From: Saccharomycopsis fibuligera x Saccharomycopsis cf. fibuligera | Lineage: Eukaryota > Ascomycota > Saccharomycetes > Ascoideales > Saccharomycopsidaceae | Assembly: GCA_001936135.1 (NCBI GenBank) | Contig: CP012816.1 | Location: 3,965,501 to 4,029,500 of the forward strand | Length of the DNA stretch: 64,000 nt | Direction: 5' to 3' | Shown here: in pieces, positions 48,562-58,954 of the stretch | Layout of the letters: the number at the start of each line of letters is the position of its first letter | Position numbering within the stretch: the stretch's first letter is position 1 | The notes under the pieces: model-generated | Seen by the model: the letters and a program-made list of their open reading frames with translations, nothing else | What the model was told of the DNA's origin: nothing | Database searches by the model: none | Program-made: the position numbers and the translations under genes

Positions 48562-49974
48562 TGATTGTATAGATATTATTGTATCACGTTTCTGCTTTTG
48601 TGTCTTATAGCTAAGCAATATAAAGTGGTGTGTATATATATACCGCCCGTATTATTGTGTTATTTTATTATTTTCTTCCTTTATTTGCGTATTGCTTTGG
48701 TTTGTTCGTGTGAGCCAGACATCCTTTCTTGACATCTCGGTTTCGCGGGAGTACTCATCGCTATATATATATATATATATATACATTCAGCGCTTACCGT
48801 CCCAGGAAGCGCAAGCGGCAATTTCCCGCTTCAGCACTAGCCGCGCATTCGCTCACCGCAGCTCAGCAACTACCCAACGATAAACAGTACGGAATTCACA
48901 GAGCGGAGTGTGCGTTTGCAACTGCCATCGTAGCCGGAGAGAAAAAATAGAATAGTGAGTACAGCAAAGGGAAAATGTGGTCCAATTGCCATTGATGCTT
49001 CGATAAGCCCTTTGAAATGGGAAAAGAAACATAGTTGCTATCGATGAGGTCTCCTCGTGACGCTTCCGGCCGCTAAATGGCTGGCTCCTCAGCACATAAG
49101 CGTTCGACTATGCTGCAGATAGCGCGCCTTAGTGAGTGGCCTCGGAGACTGCCAAACTGTCGCGTCTTGTCAGTCTTACATCCCTACATTTTTCAGCGAA
49201 CATCCTTACAGCGTCTTGACCTTCTTTTCCCATGCAAATGGTCCATTGAGGTTGCGAGCCCGGAAACACTCTTTGGAGAGACAACATTTTTGACCCGCAG
49301 TCCCTTGCGTCTGATTAATTGAACTTCGAATATTCACTGAAGTGAAGCGCATTTTTCAACTCGTTATCTTAGCACCTTCTGGGAGAGCACCCATGGGTGC
49401 GTTTTATCGCAAGCACAAGAAGCTTGGCCACCAGAAGAATAAGAAAGAAGCACAATGACATTCGTAGCCTGTCAAAACTATCGGAGCAACAGAGCATTTT
49501 AAAGGGAAAACCCAAACTTGACAGGTTTGTATAAAGCAAGTTTCGTACAAACCTAATAAGGGGCAGAAAAGTAGACGTTATTTGATTCTGTGTATATTTT
49601 ACCTCAGTCCCATAAAAACAACACCAGAAATTTCAGTTTTATAGAAGACCGCTTTTAGAAAATTTTTCTCCAAATATTATTTTCGCTTTACAGGCAAGTT
49701 CCCAAAGTTTGAAGACTTTACAGATAAGAACACACAATAAGCATTATAATAAAAGATGGTACTTTTTCGGGTTTATTAGCAGATAAAGTAAAAAAAAAAA
49801 AAAAAAAAAATTAGAAATTAAATGACGAAAATGATGATGATAATAATAATAATAAGAGTAATAAATCATAAAAACACATTCTCATTGATAAGTTACCAGG
49901 TGTTGGAAATAAGCGATGTAGAAAAACGGCGCAAAGACCTACAAACATCATATTGTTATCTCTCAAAATGCAGC
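48562..49974. other. 1.4 kb gene-free region upstream of the aldolase-like gene
   Basis: Between the aldolase-like start and the BFR1 stop. It has TATATATA at 48632-48642, PAC CTCATCGC at 48754-48761 followed directly by (TA)n at 48762-48783, a perfect 14-bp palindrome GCACCCATGGGTGC at 49387-49400, and an A21 run at 49790-49810. The GC-rich composition ends at about 49.3 kb. Open frames of up to 81 codons show no motif. Confidence 0.45.
48762..48783. repeat. (TA)n dinucleotide tract
   Basis: Eleven TA units in the region upstream of the aldolase-like gene, directly adjoining a CTCATCGC element. Confidence 0.85.
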
Positions 49975-51426
49975 TTAGTTTTCAGCTTCTTCAGTATTCT
50001 CCTTTTCTTTTGGTTTTTCAGCAGCGTATTTTTCTTCCAATTGAGCAATCTTAGCCTTAGCAGCTTCAATGTTCTTCTTAGTCACGGTATCTTGATCAGT
50101 TTTGAAAGTTTTAAATTGAGACAACAACTCTTCAATCAATTTTGGCACGGCATCTCTTGAGGTTGGAATCAAAAGGCCCAATTCAGACAATTGAACAATT
50201 ACATCCGGTTCTAAAATGAATTTTTCACCATCGGCTTTACCGCTGTTATCGGAAGAACTAGAGTGGTTCTTCTTTTTGCCCTTCTTACCTTTAGTACCTT
50301 GGAAAAACACTTCATGTTCTTTCTTCAAGACAACATAATTTTCGGGAACAGAAATGTTGCTGCTATTGTTGTTGTTGCTGGAAGAAGAGCTAGCGGTGTT
50401 CAAGCTCAAAGAATTCAAGTTCTTGGCCAACTCAGCATCATCTTTGGCAATTGGCTCAGGAACTGGCTGACCTAAAATCTTGGAGAAATACTTAGCCAAA
50501 ACTTTGATGGAAGAGATTTGTTCTTGAAATGCTGGTTTAGAAGCATTTTCCAATTCCTCTTTCAATTCTTGTTCACGTTGCAATTTCTTTTGTTGTCTGT
50601 TGTATTCTTCTTCATCTTTTCTACTTCTTTCTTTTTCAGCAGCGACATCTTTCTTGAATTTATCGTAAGCTGCATTGTAGTCAGCATTGACTTTTCTCAT
50701 TTCATCATATAATTGATCTTTTTGCTTTCTCAAAGCATTTCTTTGATCATTTTGAGTCTTTCTCTTGTCAGTAACGGACTTGGTAGAGTTTCTGATTTCA
50801 TCTAATTCCTTAGTGATTGATTCAAACTTGGTTTGAATATCCTTGGAGTTCAAGCCCGATAATTGCTGTTTCAATTCGGCAATTTTGGCCTTGTCAGCGT
50901 CAATTTGCTTTTGGATGGCTTCAATTTGGCCAAAATCTTTCTTCAATTTACGCAAAGCAGTGATTTCTTTAACGTATCTTCTTTCTTCGACAATTTTCAA
51001 ATTACCGCTGTCAATAGCGTCATCCAACTTTTTGATGTGGTTGTCAATTTCTTGAGTGGATTTGAACTTGATTTTGGAAGTTTGGCCATTTAAGTCGCCA
51101 ATTTTTTTCTTCAAAGAAGCATCAATCAACTTGATTTTGTCGTTAATTTGAGTTCTTTGGTTTTTGAAATCACCTTGCACTTTGATGATTTTGTTCAATT
51201 CATCTTGCAATTCTTTACGCTTTGCGGCGGTCTTGTCATCAATTTTCAAACCGTTAATACTGTCGTAGACTTTGGATAACTTGTAGTCAACTTCTTTGAT
51301 TTCTTGCTTCAATTCAGCAATACGGGCATCTTTGGCGGCTCTGTCAGGACCTTTGATGAAACGTCTGTTTGGGCGCTTTGGAGCATTAGCGTCTTGGTTG
51401 GAACCAAAAGTAGAGGCGGAGGACAT
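49975..51426 (-). CDS. BFR1: Bfr1, polysome-associated coiled-coil RNA-binding protein
   Basis: Bfr1 binds mRNA at the ER together with Scp160 and influences secretion, ploidy and P-bodies. The 483-residue protein starts MSSASTFGSNQDANAPKRPN, then RRFIKGPDRAAKDARIAELK, which is the family N-terminus. Residues about 30-330 are an almost continuous coiled coil rich in Lys/Glu/Gln. A globular C-terminal part contains YVVLKKEHEVFFQGTKGKKG (near 390) and DVIVQLSELGLLIPTSRDAV. The C-terminus is Lys/Glu-rich and ends EEAEN. The ATG at 51426 is chosen; the frame remains open upstream through hydrophobic sequence not found in relatives. S. cerevisiae Bfr1 is 470 aa. Divergent from TIM10. Confidence 0.95.
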   Translation of the reverse strand: MSSASTFGSNQDANAPKRPNRRFIKGPDRAAKDARIAELKQEIKEVDYKLSKVYDSINGLKIDDKTAAKRKELQDELNKIIKVQGDFKNQRTQINDKIKLIDASLKKKIGDLNGQTSKIKFKSTQEIDNHIKKLDDAIDSGNLKIVEERRYVKEITALRKLKKDFGQIEAIQKQIDADKAKIAELKQQLSGLNSKDIQTKFESITKELDEIRNSTKSVTDKRKTQNDQRNALRKQKDQLYDEMRKVNADYNAAYDKFKKDVAAEKERSRKDEEEYNRQQKKLQREQELKEELENASKPAFQEQISSIKVLAKYFSKILGQPVPEPIAKDDAELAKNLNSLSLNTASSSSSNNNNSSNISVPENYVVLKKEHEVFFQGTKGKKGKKKNHSSSSDNSGKADGEKFILEPDVIVQLSELGLLIPTSRDAVPKLIEELLSQFKTFKTDQDTVTKKNIEAAKAKIAQLEEKYAAEKPKEKENTEEAEN

Positions 51427-52531
51427 GATTATGGGAGATTTAGACAAACGGACAGGTAATTCAAACAATGGAGACAACAAGTGACACAATGATCTGCTAT
51501 AGCAGTAACTGGCTAAATTCGTAAGATGGAGTAGAAAATTAATACTAAAAACCAAATTGGTAAGGCATAAACCAAAACAATGAATGAGACTTGTCGTTGG
51601 AGATTAAATCAGGGCTGGAAGGGAGATCAAGATCAGCTGGCGGTGATGAAATATTGTCGACGAGTTTTTTTCTGCTTCGCTTTTTGTTTTCGGATGTGGC
51701 CACCACAGCTCAGAAAGGAAAAGCATTCAACTGCGGCAGAATATGGGTCACGTGAAGTGCTATGGCAGCTGCTCATGAGAACCTTTCACTACAGTTGGAC
51801 ACAAGCATCCCAAGTGATAGGCTTATAGTTATATGATGATAACTTCAGCTATTTGATAATTGCTAGCTAATATTATTTGGTGCTGTAATCCGTTGATTTT
51901 TACATTCCCCAAGATTGCAGCGGCGCACTGTCTGAATCTATGTCCGATCGGTCTATATTGAGATCTTCAACATGCTGCATAAGGAAGCACTCGAGTACAG
52001 TGCTGGTAAATCTATAAAGAGATTCAAAATCACTGAAATAACACTATTTAAAGTAAGCTCCATCCATAAGACAGAAGAGACACTAGACACGCACTATATT
52101 TTGCAGCTCTCTCCAAAACATTAAACTGTATCTTTCTGAGTCATTTTCGCAATGCTTTTTGGGAGATTCGAGCTGGTATTATACTGATTATAATCTTTGG
52201 CAAGAGAGATTGAAAACCATCACTTTTTTTTATAATATTTCTCATTGACTTCACGGAGAGGTGCTGTTTCATCTCATATTAAATGAGCAAGCAACTCCTC
52301 AACGTTATAGCTGTAGCGCACATAGCACTTACGTAGTGTTTCCGGAGCTTTACCCTACTGCTGCTGATTTTTTCCTGCGTGGAGAAAATTCACAATTTTT
52401 TATTCTTTGGTGAATTAGAATGGCAAAAAAACATAAAATAACTACTTCTCTTTTGCTTAATTCATCTCCAGTTTGATAACAGCACACATATTTTACTTAT
52501 CATTTCTTTCAACCCCAATCAATCAATCATA
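51427..52531. promoter_or_regulatory. 1.1 kb divergent promoter BFR1 / TIM10
   Basis: Contains GTCACGTGA (51747-51755), a full Cbf1-type E-box, 321 bp upstream of BFR1. The remainder is AT-rich without recognisable RNA genes; open frames are short. Confidence 0.45.
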
Positions 52532-52810
52532 ATGTCTTTCTTAGGTTTCGGTGGCTCCGCTCCTCAAATCTCTTCTGAACAAAAAATCCAAGGCGCTGAA
52601 GCTGAATTGGACATGGTCACTGACATGTTCAACAGATTGGTCGACACATGTCACAACAAATGCATTGAATCTTCTAAAGGTTACAGCGAAGGTGACGTTT
52701 CCAAAAATGAAGGTTTGTGTATTGACAGATGTGTTGCTAAATACTTTGACACTAACGTCAAAGTTGGTGAACATATGCAAAAGATTGGTAGCTCTTTTGC
52801 TAGACGTTGA
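52532..52810 (+). CDS. TIM10: Tim10, small TIM chaperone of the mitochondrial intermembrane space
   Basis: Tim10 forms a hexamer with Tim9 that escorts hydrophobic carrier precursors across the intermembrane space to TIM22. The 92-residue protein begins [20 protein letters not shown], nearly the same as S. cerevisiae Tim10. It has the twin CX3C motifs: Cys40/Cys44 (CHNKC) and Cys63/Cys67 (CIDRC), followed by [19 protein letters not shown]. The spacer between the motifs is 18 residues, slightly longer than the 16 I know for S. cerevisiae ([11 protein letters not shown] region). The start is the ATG at 52532. Codon choice (GGT, TCC, TTG, GTC) suggests good expression. Confidence 0.97.
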   Translation: MSFLGFGGSAPQISSEQKIQGAEAELDMVTDMFNRLVDTCHNKCIESSKGYSEGDVSKNEGLCIDRCVAKYFDTNVKVGEHMQKIGSSFARR

Positions 52811-53723
52811 GCTTTACTTTTTTTTATCGAAAGTTTTCTAAAATCCAAAATATGAAGTTTAATCGATACAAATACTGCACATGTCGCTGTCTTGGTTTTT
52901 TCTTTTTTTTTTCACGAGAACTATTAGGATGACTACCAGTATGTTTGAATGTTGTATGATTGGTCAAAATTGAAATTATGGTTTTGCTTTGTTCTTGGTT
53001 CATCGCAAAAGCTAATATTAGCTCCATCATTACAGTGTATTATTATTTTTATTATAATTATCTTCCTTTACTTTTTTTTTTATCTGAACTTTTTTTATGT
53101 TTGTTGGTATGAGTTCTATGTGCAATTTAATCATTGATAGCAACCTTGGATATAAATGCGACTATGACACTTTACGAAAATAATTTCATCTTTTTCCATT
53201 CATAACTTCATTCCAACAACTTTGTTGCTCGTGTACATATTCATATATAATTATAACACTATATCATATATGACCTAAAAATCAAAAGTATCCATCTATA
53301 TTTATAGAGCTTAATGCGTGGTAGTGTATTCAAAGAGAAAAGTACGATGTCATCCATTCTTAGATCGACGATACGGCATGAAAAATATAACGGTGACTAA
53401 AATAAAGTCACATGATATATTCCACGAAATAATACAATCGCTCGAAAAGTAAACAATAACTGAGCAAAAACAAAAATTACGCGTCACAAGCAATAACAGA
53501 AAAGAAATCTTGATCGAATTCATTAGCTATATAAGAACAAATTTTATATACGTTAGAAACTTGCAAGTAGATAGCAGACGACAAAATTAATAAAAGTTGA
53601 AAAGACCCAAAAAACTATAGTACACATTTAAAAAAAAATTAACCAAATTACAAAAACAAAAATCATGATAACCGAAAAGAAATGAACGGACAATAATAAG
53701 CAACACGACAAAGAGCATATAGT
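52811..53723. other. Convergent 3' intergenic region, TIM10 / RNR2
   Basis: 0.9 kb of AT-rich DNA between convergent stops. Only T-rich and A-rich stretches and small chance frames (up to 68 codons) are visible; no RNA gene recognised. Confidence 0.45.
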
Positions 53724-54881
53724 TTAGAAGTCTTCATCAAATGTGAATCCGGTTTCCTCTTGGGCTGGAGAACTCTTGGCCATGACACCAGCCTTTTGAT
53801 AGTCGGAAACTCTCTTTTCAAAGAAATTAGTCTTACCGGCCAAAGAAATGTTTTCCATAAAATCGAATGGGTTGGTAACATTGTAAACTTTCTTATTGCC
53901 CAAAGCAACCAACAATCTGTCAGCAACAAATTCAACGTATTGGCACATCAATTTAGCGTTCATACCTAAAAGAGAAACTGGTAAAGCATCGGTAAAGTAT
54001 TCTTTTTCAATAGTGACAGCTTCGGTGATAATCTTTTCAACAATTTCATGATTTGGTTTGTTTTGCAAATGTGAGAACAACAAACAAGCGAAGTCAGTAT
54101 GCAAACCTTCATCTCTACAAATCAATTCGTTAGAGAAGGTTAAACCTGGCATCATACCTCTCTTTTTCAACCAAAAGATTGAAGCAAAAGAACCAGAGAA
54201 GAAAATACCTTCAACAGCAGCAAAGGCAACTAATCTTTCGCCAAACAAAGCTTGGTCATCATTAATCCATCTCAAGGCCCAGTCTGCTTTTTTCTTAATG
54301 CATGGGATAGTTTCGATAGCATTAAATAAGAATTCAGATTCTTTTGGATCCTTAATATAAGTGTCGATCAACAAAGAATAAGTTTCAGAATGGATATTTT
54401 CCATCATGATTTGGAAACCGTAGAAACATTTAGCTTCTGGACATTGAACTTCGGCAGAAAAGTTTTCAACCAAGTTTTCGTTAACGATACCATCACTAGC
54501 AGCAAAGAATGCCAAGACTCTAGAAATGAAATATCTCTCATTGGCATTCAATCTGTTGTTCCAGTCATGCAAATCTTTACTCAAGTCAATTTCTTCAGCA
54601 GTCCAAAAAGAAGCTTCTGCCTTCTTGTACATTTGCCAGATTTCATGGTACTTAATTGGCATCAAAACAAATCTACGTTTGTTTTCAATAAGCAATGGTT
54701 CATTGGCTTCTTGTTGTTTCAACTGATGTCTGTGAACAGCATGCTTATTCAAAAACTTTTTGTGTTCAGTGTCATTGATTTCTTCAACACCTTGCTTTCT
54801 AGCAGCAGCAGCTTGCAACTTGGCTTCAAGGTCCAAGTTAGAAACAGAGTCAGTGACGTTGTTTAATTGAACAGTAGACAT
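53724..54881 (-). CDS. RNR2: Ribonucleotide reductase small (R2) subunit
   Basis: Rnr2 provides the diiron-tyrosyl radical for ribonucleotide reduction, the rate-limiting step of dNTP synthesis. The 385-residue protein shows iron-ligand and radical blocks: [35 protein letters not shown] and [20 protein letters not shown], the latter with the radical Tyr in SETYSL. Further blocks are [13 protein letters not shown] and [18 protein letters not shown] with the second-helix ligands. The C-terminal peptide FTFDEDF docks on the large subunit. All key residues I can check are present, so this is the catalytic type, not the Rnr4 type. The start is the ATG at 54881. The promoter carries MCB-like sites. 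Codon use is strongly biased, suggesting high expression. Confidence 0.98.
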   Translation of the reverse strand: MSTVQLNNVTDSVSNLDLEAKLQAAAARKQGVEEINDTEHKKFLNKHAVHRHQLKQQEANEPLLIENKRRFVLMPIKYHEIWQMYKKAEASFWTAEEIDLSKDLHDWNNRLNANERYFISRVLAFFAASDGIVNENLVENFSAEVQCPEAKCFYGFQIMMENIHSETYSLLIDTYIKDPKESEFLFNAIETIPCIKKKADWALRWINDDQALFGERLVAFAAVEGIFFSGSFASIFWLKKRGMMPGLTFSNELICRDEGLHTDFACLLFSHLQNKPNHEIVEKIITEAVTIEKEYFTDALPVSLLGMNAKLMCQYVEFVADRLLVALGNKKVYNVTNPFDFMENISLAGKTNFFEKRVSDYQKAGVMAKSSPAQEETGFTFDEDF

Positions 54882-55842
54882 TGTTTGTTTTTTTTGTTGT
54901 TGTTTTGAATAGATATGAGAGATTATAATGATTGGATATAAAAAGATTAAAAAAAGGTATCGATAGAACTGATAAAGTAAAAGAAGAAAAGAAGAAGTAA
55001 AAGTAAATGTTGAAGATTTCTAAAAACGGGGGAATCAAGACAGTTATATAAGTTGTCAAAAATTAATTCACACTAGAGACTGACGCCAAAAACTTACTGA
55101 AATTATTAAAACTCACCGGAGAGCAACTTTTTTGCTACTTTTTTCTTACGCGTTGTTTTTATTTGCCATTAAGCCTGAATCTACGCTTGCATGATATTGC
55201 ATGCACCACTCAACGTTCGGTGTTTTAGTGCTTTTTACAACCAGAACTTTCCCAAGTAACACTTATAAAATTATAAATTATTACCAATTTTATGCGAATA
55301 CACCATTTCGCTTTTGAACCATTAAAATATCTGTTATACAGCTCAACTTGTATAAGATGCTGATTGACAAATAGTGCTTTATGGCTATGCACGTTAACGC
55401 GCTTTGCGATGAGGTGACGCGAAAATTAAAAAGAATTTTCACCTAGCAATCGGCGAAAAACAACAAAACAATAAAAAAACATAAACAAATACACAAAAAC
55501 ACTACTTACTAAGAAATAATAATTATTAATCGCTTAATTCACTTTACGCGTTCCCGTTCAACTGGCGTTGTCATGGCAGATTGTTGCGTTCTGTATACGT
55601 TGCTTTTATCTATTAGTTTGTTTGTTTTTTTAATTTGGCGTTTTCGCTTATAATCGTTAAATTACACCCTCGTGTCTTGAAACTGCCTAGTCTCAATTAG
55701 CTAGGATCAGCTAGTTGCTATATTCGCAGTGAAGTAAATTTTACTTACGGAGTTAAAGAGCCGCTCACTAACAATTTATAAGTGTTATGTAACTTTTATT
55801 CAATCAGGGAAAATATTTATGGTAATGCCGCCACTACTAGCC
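54882..55842 (-). promoter_or_regulatory. RNR2: RNR2 upstream region with MCB-type sites
   Basis: 961 bp between the VPS16 stop and the RNR2 start. It has ACGCGT at 55148-55153 and 55546-55551, ACGCGAAA at 55417-55424, and AACGCGCT at 55396-55403. ACGCGT is the MBF (Mbp1/Swi4-Swi6) site that drives G1/S genes, including ribonucleotide reductase, in yeasts. GCGATGAG (PAC) lies at 55406-55413. No gene is seen. Confidence 0.6.
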
Positions 55843-58659
55843 TCAATGAAGCTTTCGGAGATAATCTTCAATGAGTTGCACTACCGCCGAGTTCGGATGA
55901 CCAGTTTGTTTGTACAATTTAAGGATCTCCCTGAGTTTGACAGAATCTTTGTTTTTGAAAGCTTCTTCACCCGCACTCTTAAAGTTACCAACTCTCAAGT
56001 ACATTTTTATTTTTTTGGTATAATTGACGCTGTTTCCCACCAAGTCAATGTACAAGCCTGCTTGTCTGATTGCATTATTCTTAACACATACTTTATAGAA
56101 TGGTTCGTAGCCCACTGGTGATTTCTTATGATTGGCAAACGAATAGAGTTCTGCCCATTTCTTGTATTCGCTAAGTTTTTCGATCACCAACAAGTAGTAC
56201 CGTTTTTCATTGATTTTGAACTCTCTCAATAATTTATGGATGCGTTTATTAATTGCTGAAGATTCATTGCTACTGGTGTCATAGTTGTTAATAATAATAA
56301 GCAAGGTTAAAGTCTCGATTATTGACCGACCAAAAAAGTTCAAGTTGGTATAAGTTTTTTGCAACATTTCTTGCATTTCAATCAACTTTAACTCTTGCTT
56401 TAAGTATTTCAAGTCATCTTGCACTTGCTTGTTATTGTTTTTGATTTCTTCGTATAACTTGATGCTGTGAGCAACTGATTTTTGCTTGCTATCAAATTTG
56501 CGCATGACCTCTACCAACTCTTCGTTGGTCAAGTTATTAATGTATTTGCTATTAATGGATGGACTAACCTCTTTCAATTTAATTTTTGACAAAACGGTGT
56601 TATCTTTACCAAGATCTTCTTCCGTCTTTCCAATTGACCCAAGGATTAAATTCAAATTACTGATGCTTAAGTTTTTGTCAAAACTCAAATAGTAGCTTTT
56701 CAAATAGTGCCAGTTTCCAAGATCTTTCATCATGTTTTCCCAAAAGCTAAGTGACGCCTTCTTATTATTCAATACTTTTAAAAACTCACTCAATGATAGC
56801 TTATTTTGTAAATAGAGTATGACATACTCAATTAATCTGTAGTTCAAAGTTTCTTCAGCTTTGACAATTGCTAATTCATCTTCTTCCATTTCAATTAATA
56901 ATGGAATCTTTTTACTAGAGATTGGTTCATGGTTAATTAACATTATAGAAAGATTGGATCTGCCTTCTTGATATGCCACTCTACTAACTGTTTCAAACGA
57001 TATATTTTTAATCTGGCTAAGTTTTTTCAAAACTTCATTAAATAGCACTTCGTCGCCAAGATTACCAGAATATTTTATTTTGCTTGAACACCAATCAATA
57101 TAAATTGAGTCCAATGGGAGGTCCAAATATTCAGAAATTTTGATACTTAACAAATAATGCTTTCTTTTTAAAAGCAAGTTATTCACCAATGTGTTCAAGT
57201 CAAATAATTCAAATTGTTTATAAGTGAGAAACATACCCACTTTATATGACCTAATTTGATTGAGTATTTTCAAATTTTTCTCCACTTCGATCAAATATTC
57301 AGAATTGTAAAATTCCAAATGTGTTTTGGCAAAAGTTGCTGCTTTTAATAATTTTTTTTGCCAATATTGGTCAAACTCTTCAGTAGATACTTCAATGCAG
57401 CTGTTAATTGCATCTTCGAGATTGTTACCAATTAGCGAAATGTTTTCTAGCGCGGTGATATTTTCTGTCGGGTCTGATGAATTCTTTAAATCTATTGAAT
57501 CAAGCAATATTGAAGAAGCGGTAGTCGAACCAATTTTAAAAATATCCACCGTTTGATTAGGCACTCTGCTAAAGAACTCTAATTTTTCATTGGTAAGCAA
57601 TCGAATGCCATCAATTTCACTGAATAAATATACGTTGCTATCAAAATAGAAGCTCAAATAGTCTTCACCAGGCCCAATGACTTTGACTTCATCGTTATTA
57701 ATCACCATTGCTACCACATCATTTCCGCACCATTTCAATTCTGAAGGAATCTCATCCAGACTTACCTGAAACTCATTCAAAATCCTTTGAAAATCTGATG
57801 TCAATATGTACGCTTTGTTAGACGATAGCGCAAACAATGCCAATAAATCACCATTAGGTGAAACAGATATCATGGATATTGGGCCCTTGTTGAATTGCTT
57901 ATTATCGGTGGAAATTTCATTGAGACTGTATATTGTATTGTCACTAGAAATTAAAATTTCAATATTTTTACTTAAGCTGTAAAGCGGTGGTACAATTTCC
58001 CAACTATCTATATGCTTCATTGGAATACCTTCATTTTCTTCACTGGCAGGAAGGTTTTGAAATTGGATCAAGTGAGGGTATGGACTCTGGTAATTGCCAA
58101 TGTGAATAAATGAATTATTTTTTAATCTAACAACGAACCCCGATGTATAAAACCTGACATCACTGATACCAATATTTTCTGCATCATGGCCCAAACTAAA
58201 TTCGTAGAAATTATCTTCAAAGTCGTAATAATTTCTGAATTTCCCATTTTCCAACACAATAATCAATTCTTCTTTCGCCGACCAGCTAAAATGTATAATT
58301 TTGCCAAGTTTGTCTTCGTCCCACTTGATATTATAGATTTTCTCCCCAGATCCAGTAAATACCTCCAACTCTTTGACACTAGACTGACTAAACGTCAATG
58401 CATTGTAAGCTTCATTAGTGCTACTTGTGCTTGTGTCTTTAGGATAGAGAGCAATTGCAGTTGAGAACGGTGCTAGTGAGACTTTGTAATCTGGCAAATT
58501 AATCTCTTCTCCCCATGACAAAGTGTAACATGTTCTAAGGCGATAGAATACGTCATGCAATCTCTCCCATCCTGAGTTGCTACTGTTAGTATTTAATCAT
58601 TTTTAACTGCTTGTAGTAAGATGAAAAAGCGTACCTAAACTGGGATTCGCTATAACCAT
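55843..58659 (-). CDS. VPS16: Vps16, HOPS/CORVET core subunit (spliced)
   Basis: Vps16 is a class C Vps protein at the core of the HOPS and CORVET tethers, needed for membrane fusion at endosome and vacuole; it binds Vps33. Exon 1 is 58659-58635 and exon 2 is 58571-55843, giving 917 residues. The join produces MVIANPSLGWERLHDVFYRL, which matches the conserved NPS-x-WERL-DVFYR start; without splicing there is no usable ATG there. The N-terminal half is a beta-propeller (for example LKWCGNDVVAMVINNDEVKV and LTNEKLEFFSRVPNQTVDIF, then KIGSTTASSILLDS). The C-terminal half is alpha-solenoid, with VAYQEGRSNLSIMLI and WAELYSFANHKKSPVGYEPF. It is divergent from MSD1. Confidence 0.95.
58572..58634 (-). 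other. VPS16: Intron in VPS16
   Basis: 63 bp. The donor is GTACGC (58634-58629), the branch site is TACTAAC (58591-58585), and the acceptor is CTCAG ending at 58572. An earlier CAG directly behind the branch site would put a TAG stop in frame. The first exon is 25 nt and ends in phase 1, and exon 2 restores the frame. Confidence 0.9.
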
Positions 58660-58954
58660 TTTATAATCTTCTTGCACTTTTTTCTATGATGATCTTATTG
58701 CTGTTCACTTAAAACAGCCGAATGCCCCTTTATCACATCACATTAAATGGCTATTTTCCATAGTATCAATAGACTAAAGAATACATGCACGTGATATTGA
58801 TGCTGACCCCGTACTTATGTAATTTTTGAGATTTTGTGTGGAGACTTTTTTCCGGCTTTTTAAGGTTATTTTCCACTATGCTGTTCAGACTAATGATAAT
58901 TAGGCCAACCGCATAAAAGGGGTGATATAAGAAAGCAGCAGCAAGCTTAAGTAA
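58660..58954. promoter_or_regulatory. Divergent promoter VPS16 / MSD1
   Basis: 295 bp with GCACGTGAT (CACGTG at 58788-58793). No other recognisable site. Confidence 0.4.

Noticed and set aside
49077-49140. GTTCGAC as a possible tRNA T-loop
   Set aside because: The flanking bases do not form a T-stem and there is no A-box or acceptor stem upstream.
49077-49322. 81-codon frame in the aldolase-BFR1 spacer
   Set aside because: ATG start but no recognisable domain, and overlapped by other chance frames at the edge of the GC-rich island.
54390-54866. 158-codon antisense frame over RNR2
   Set aside because: Antisense shadow created by the biased codon use of a highly expressed gene.
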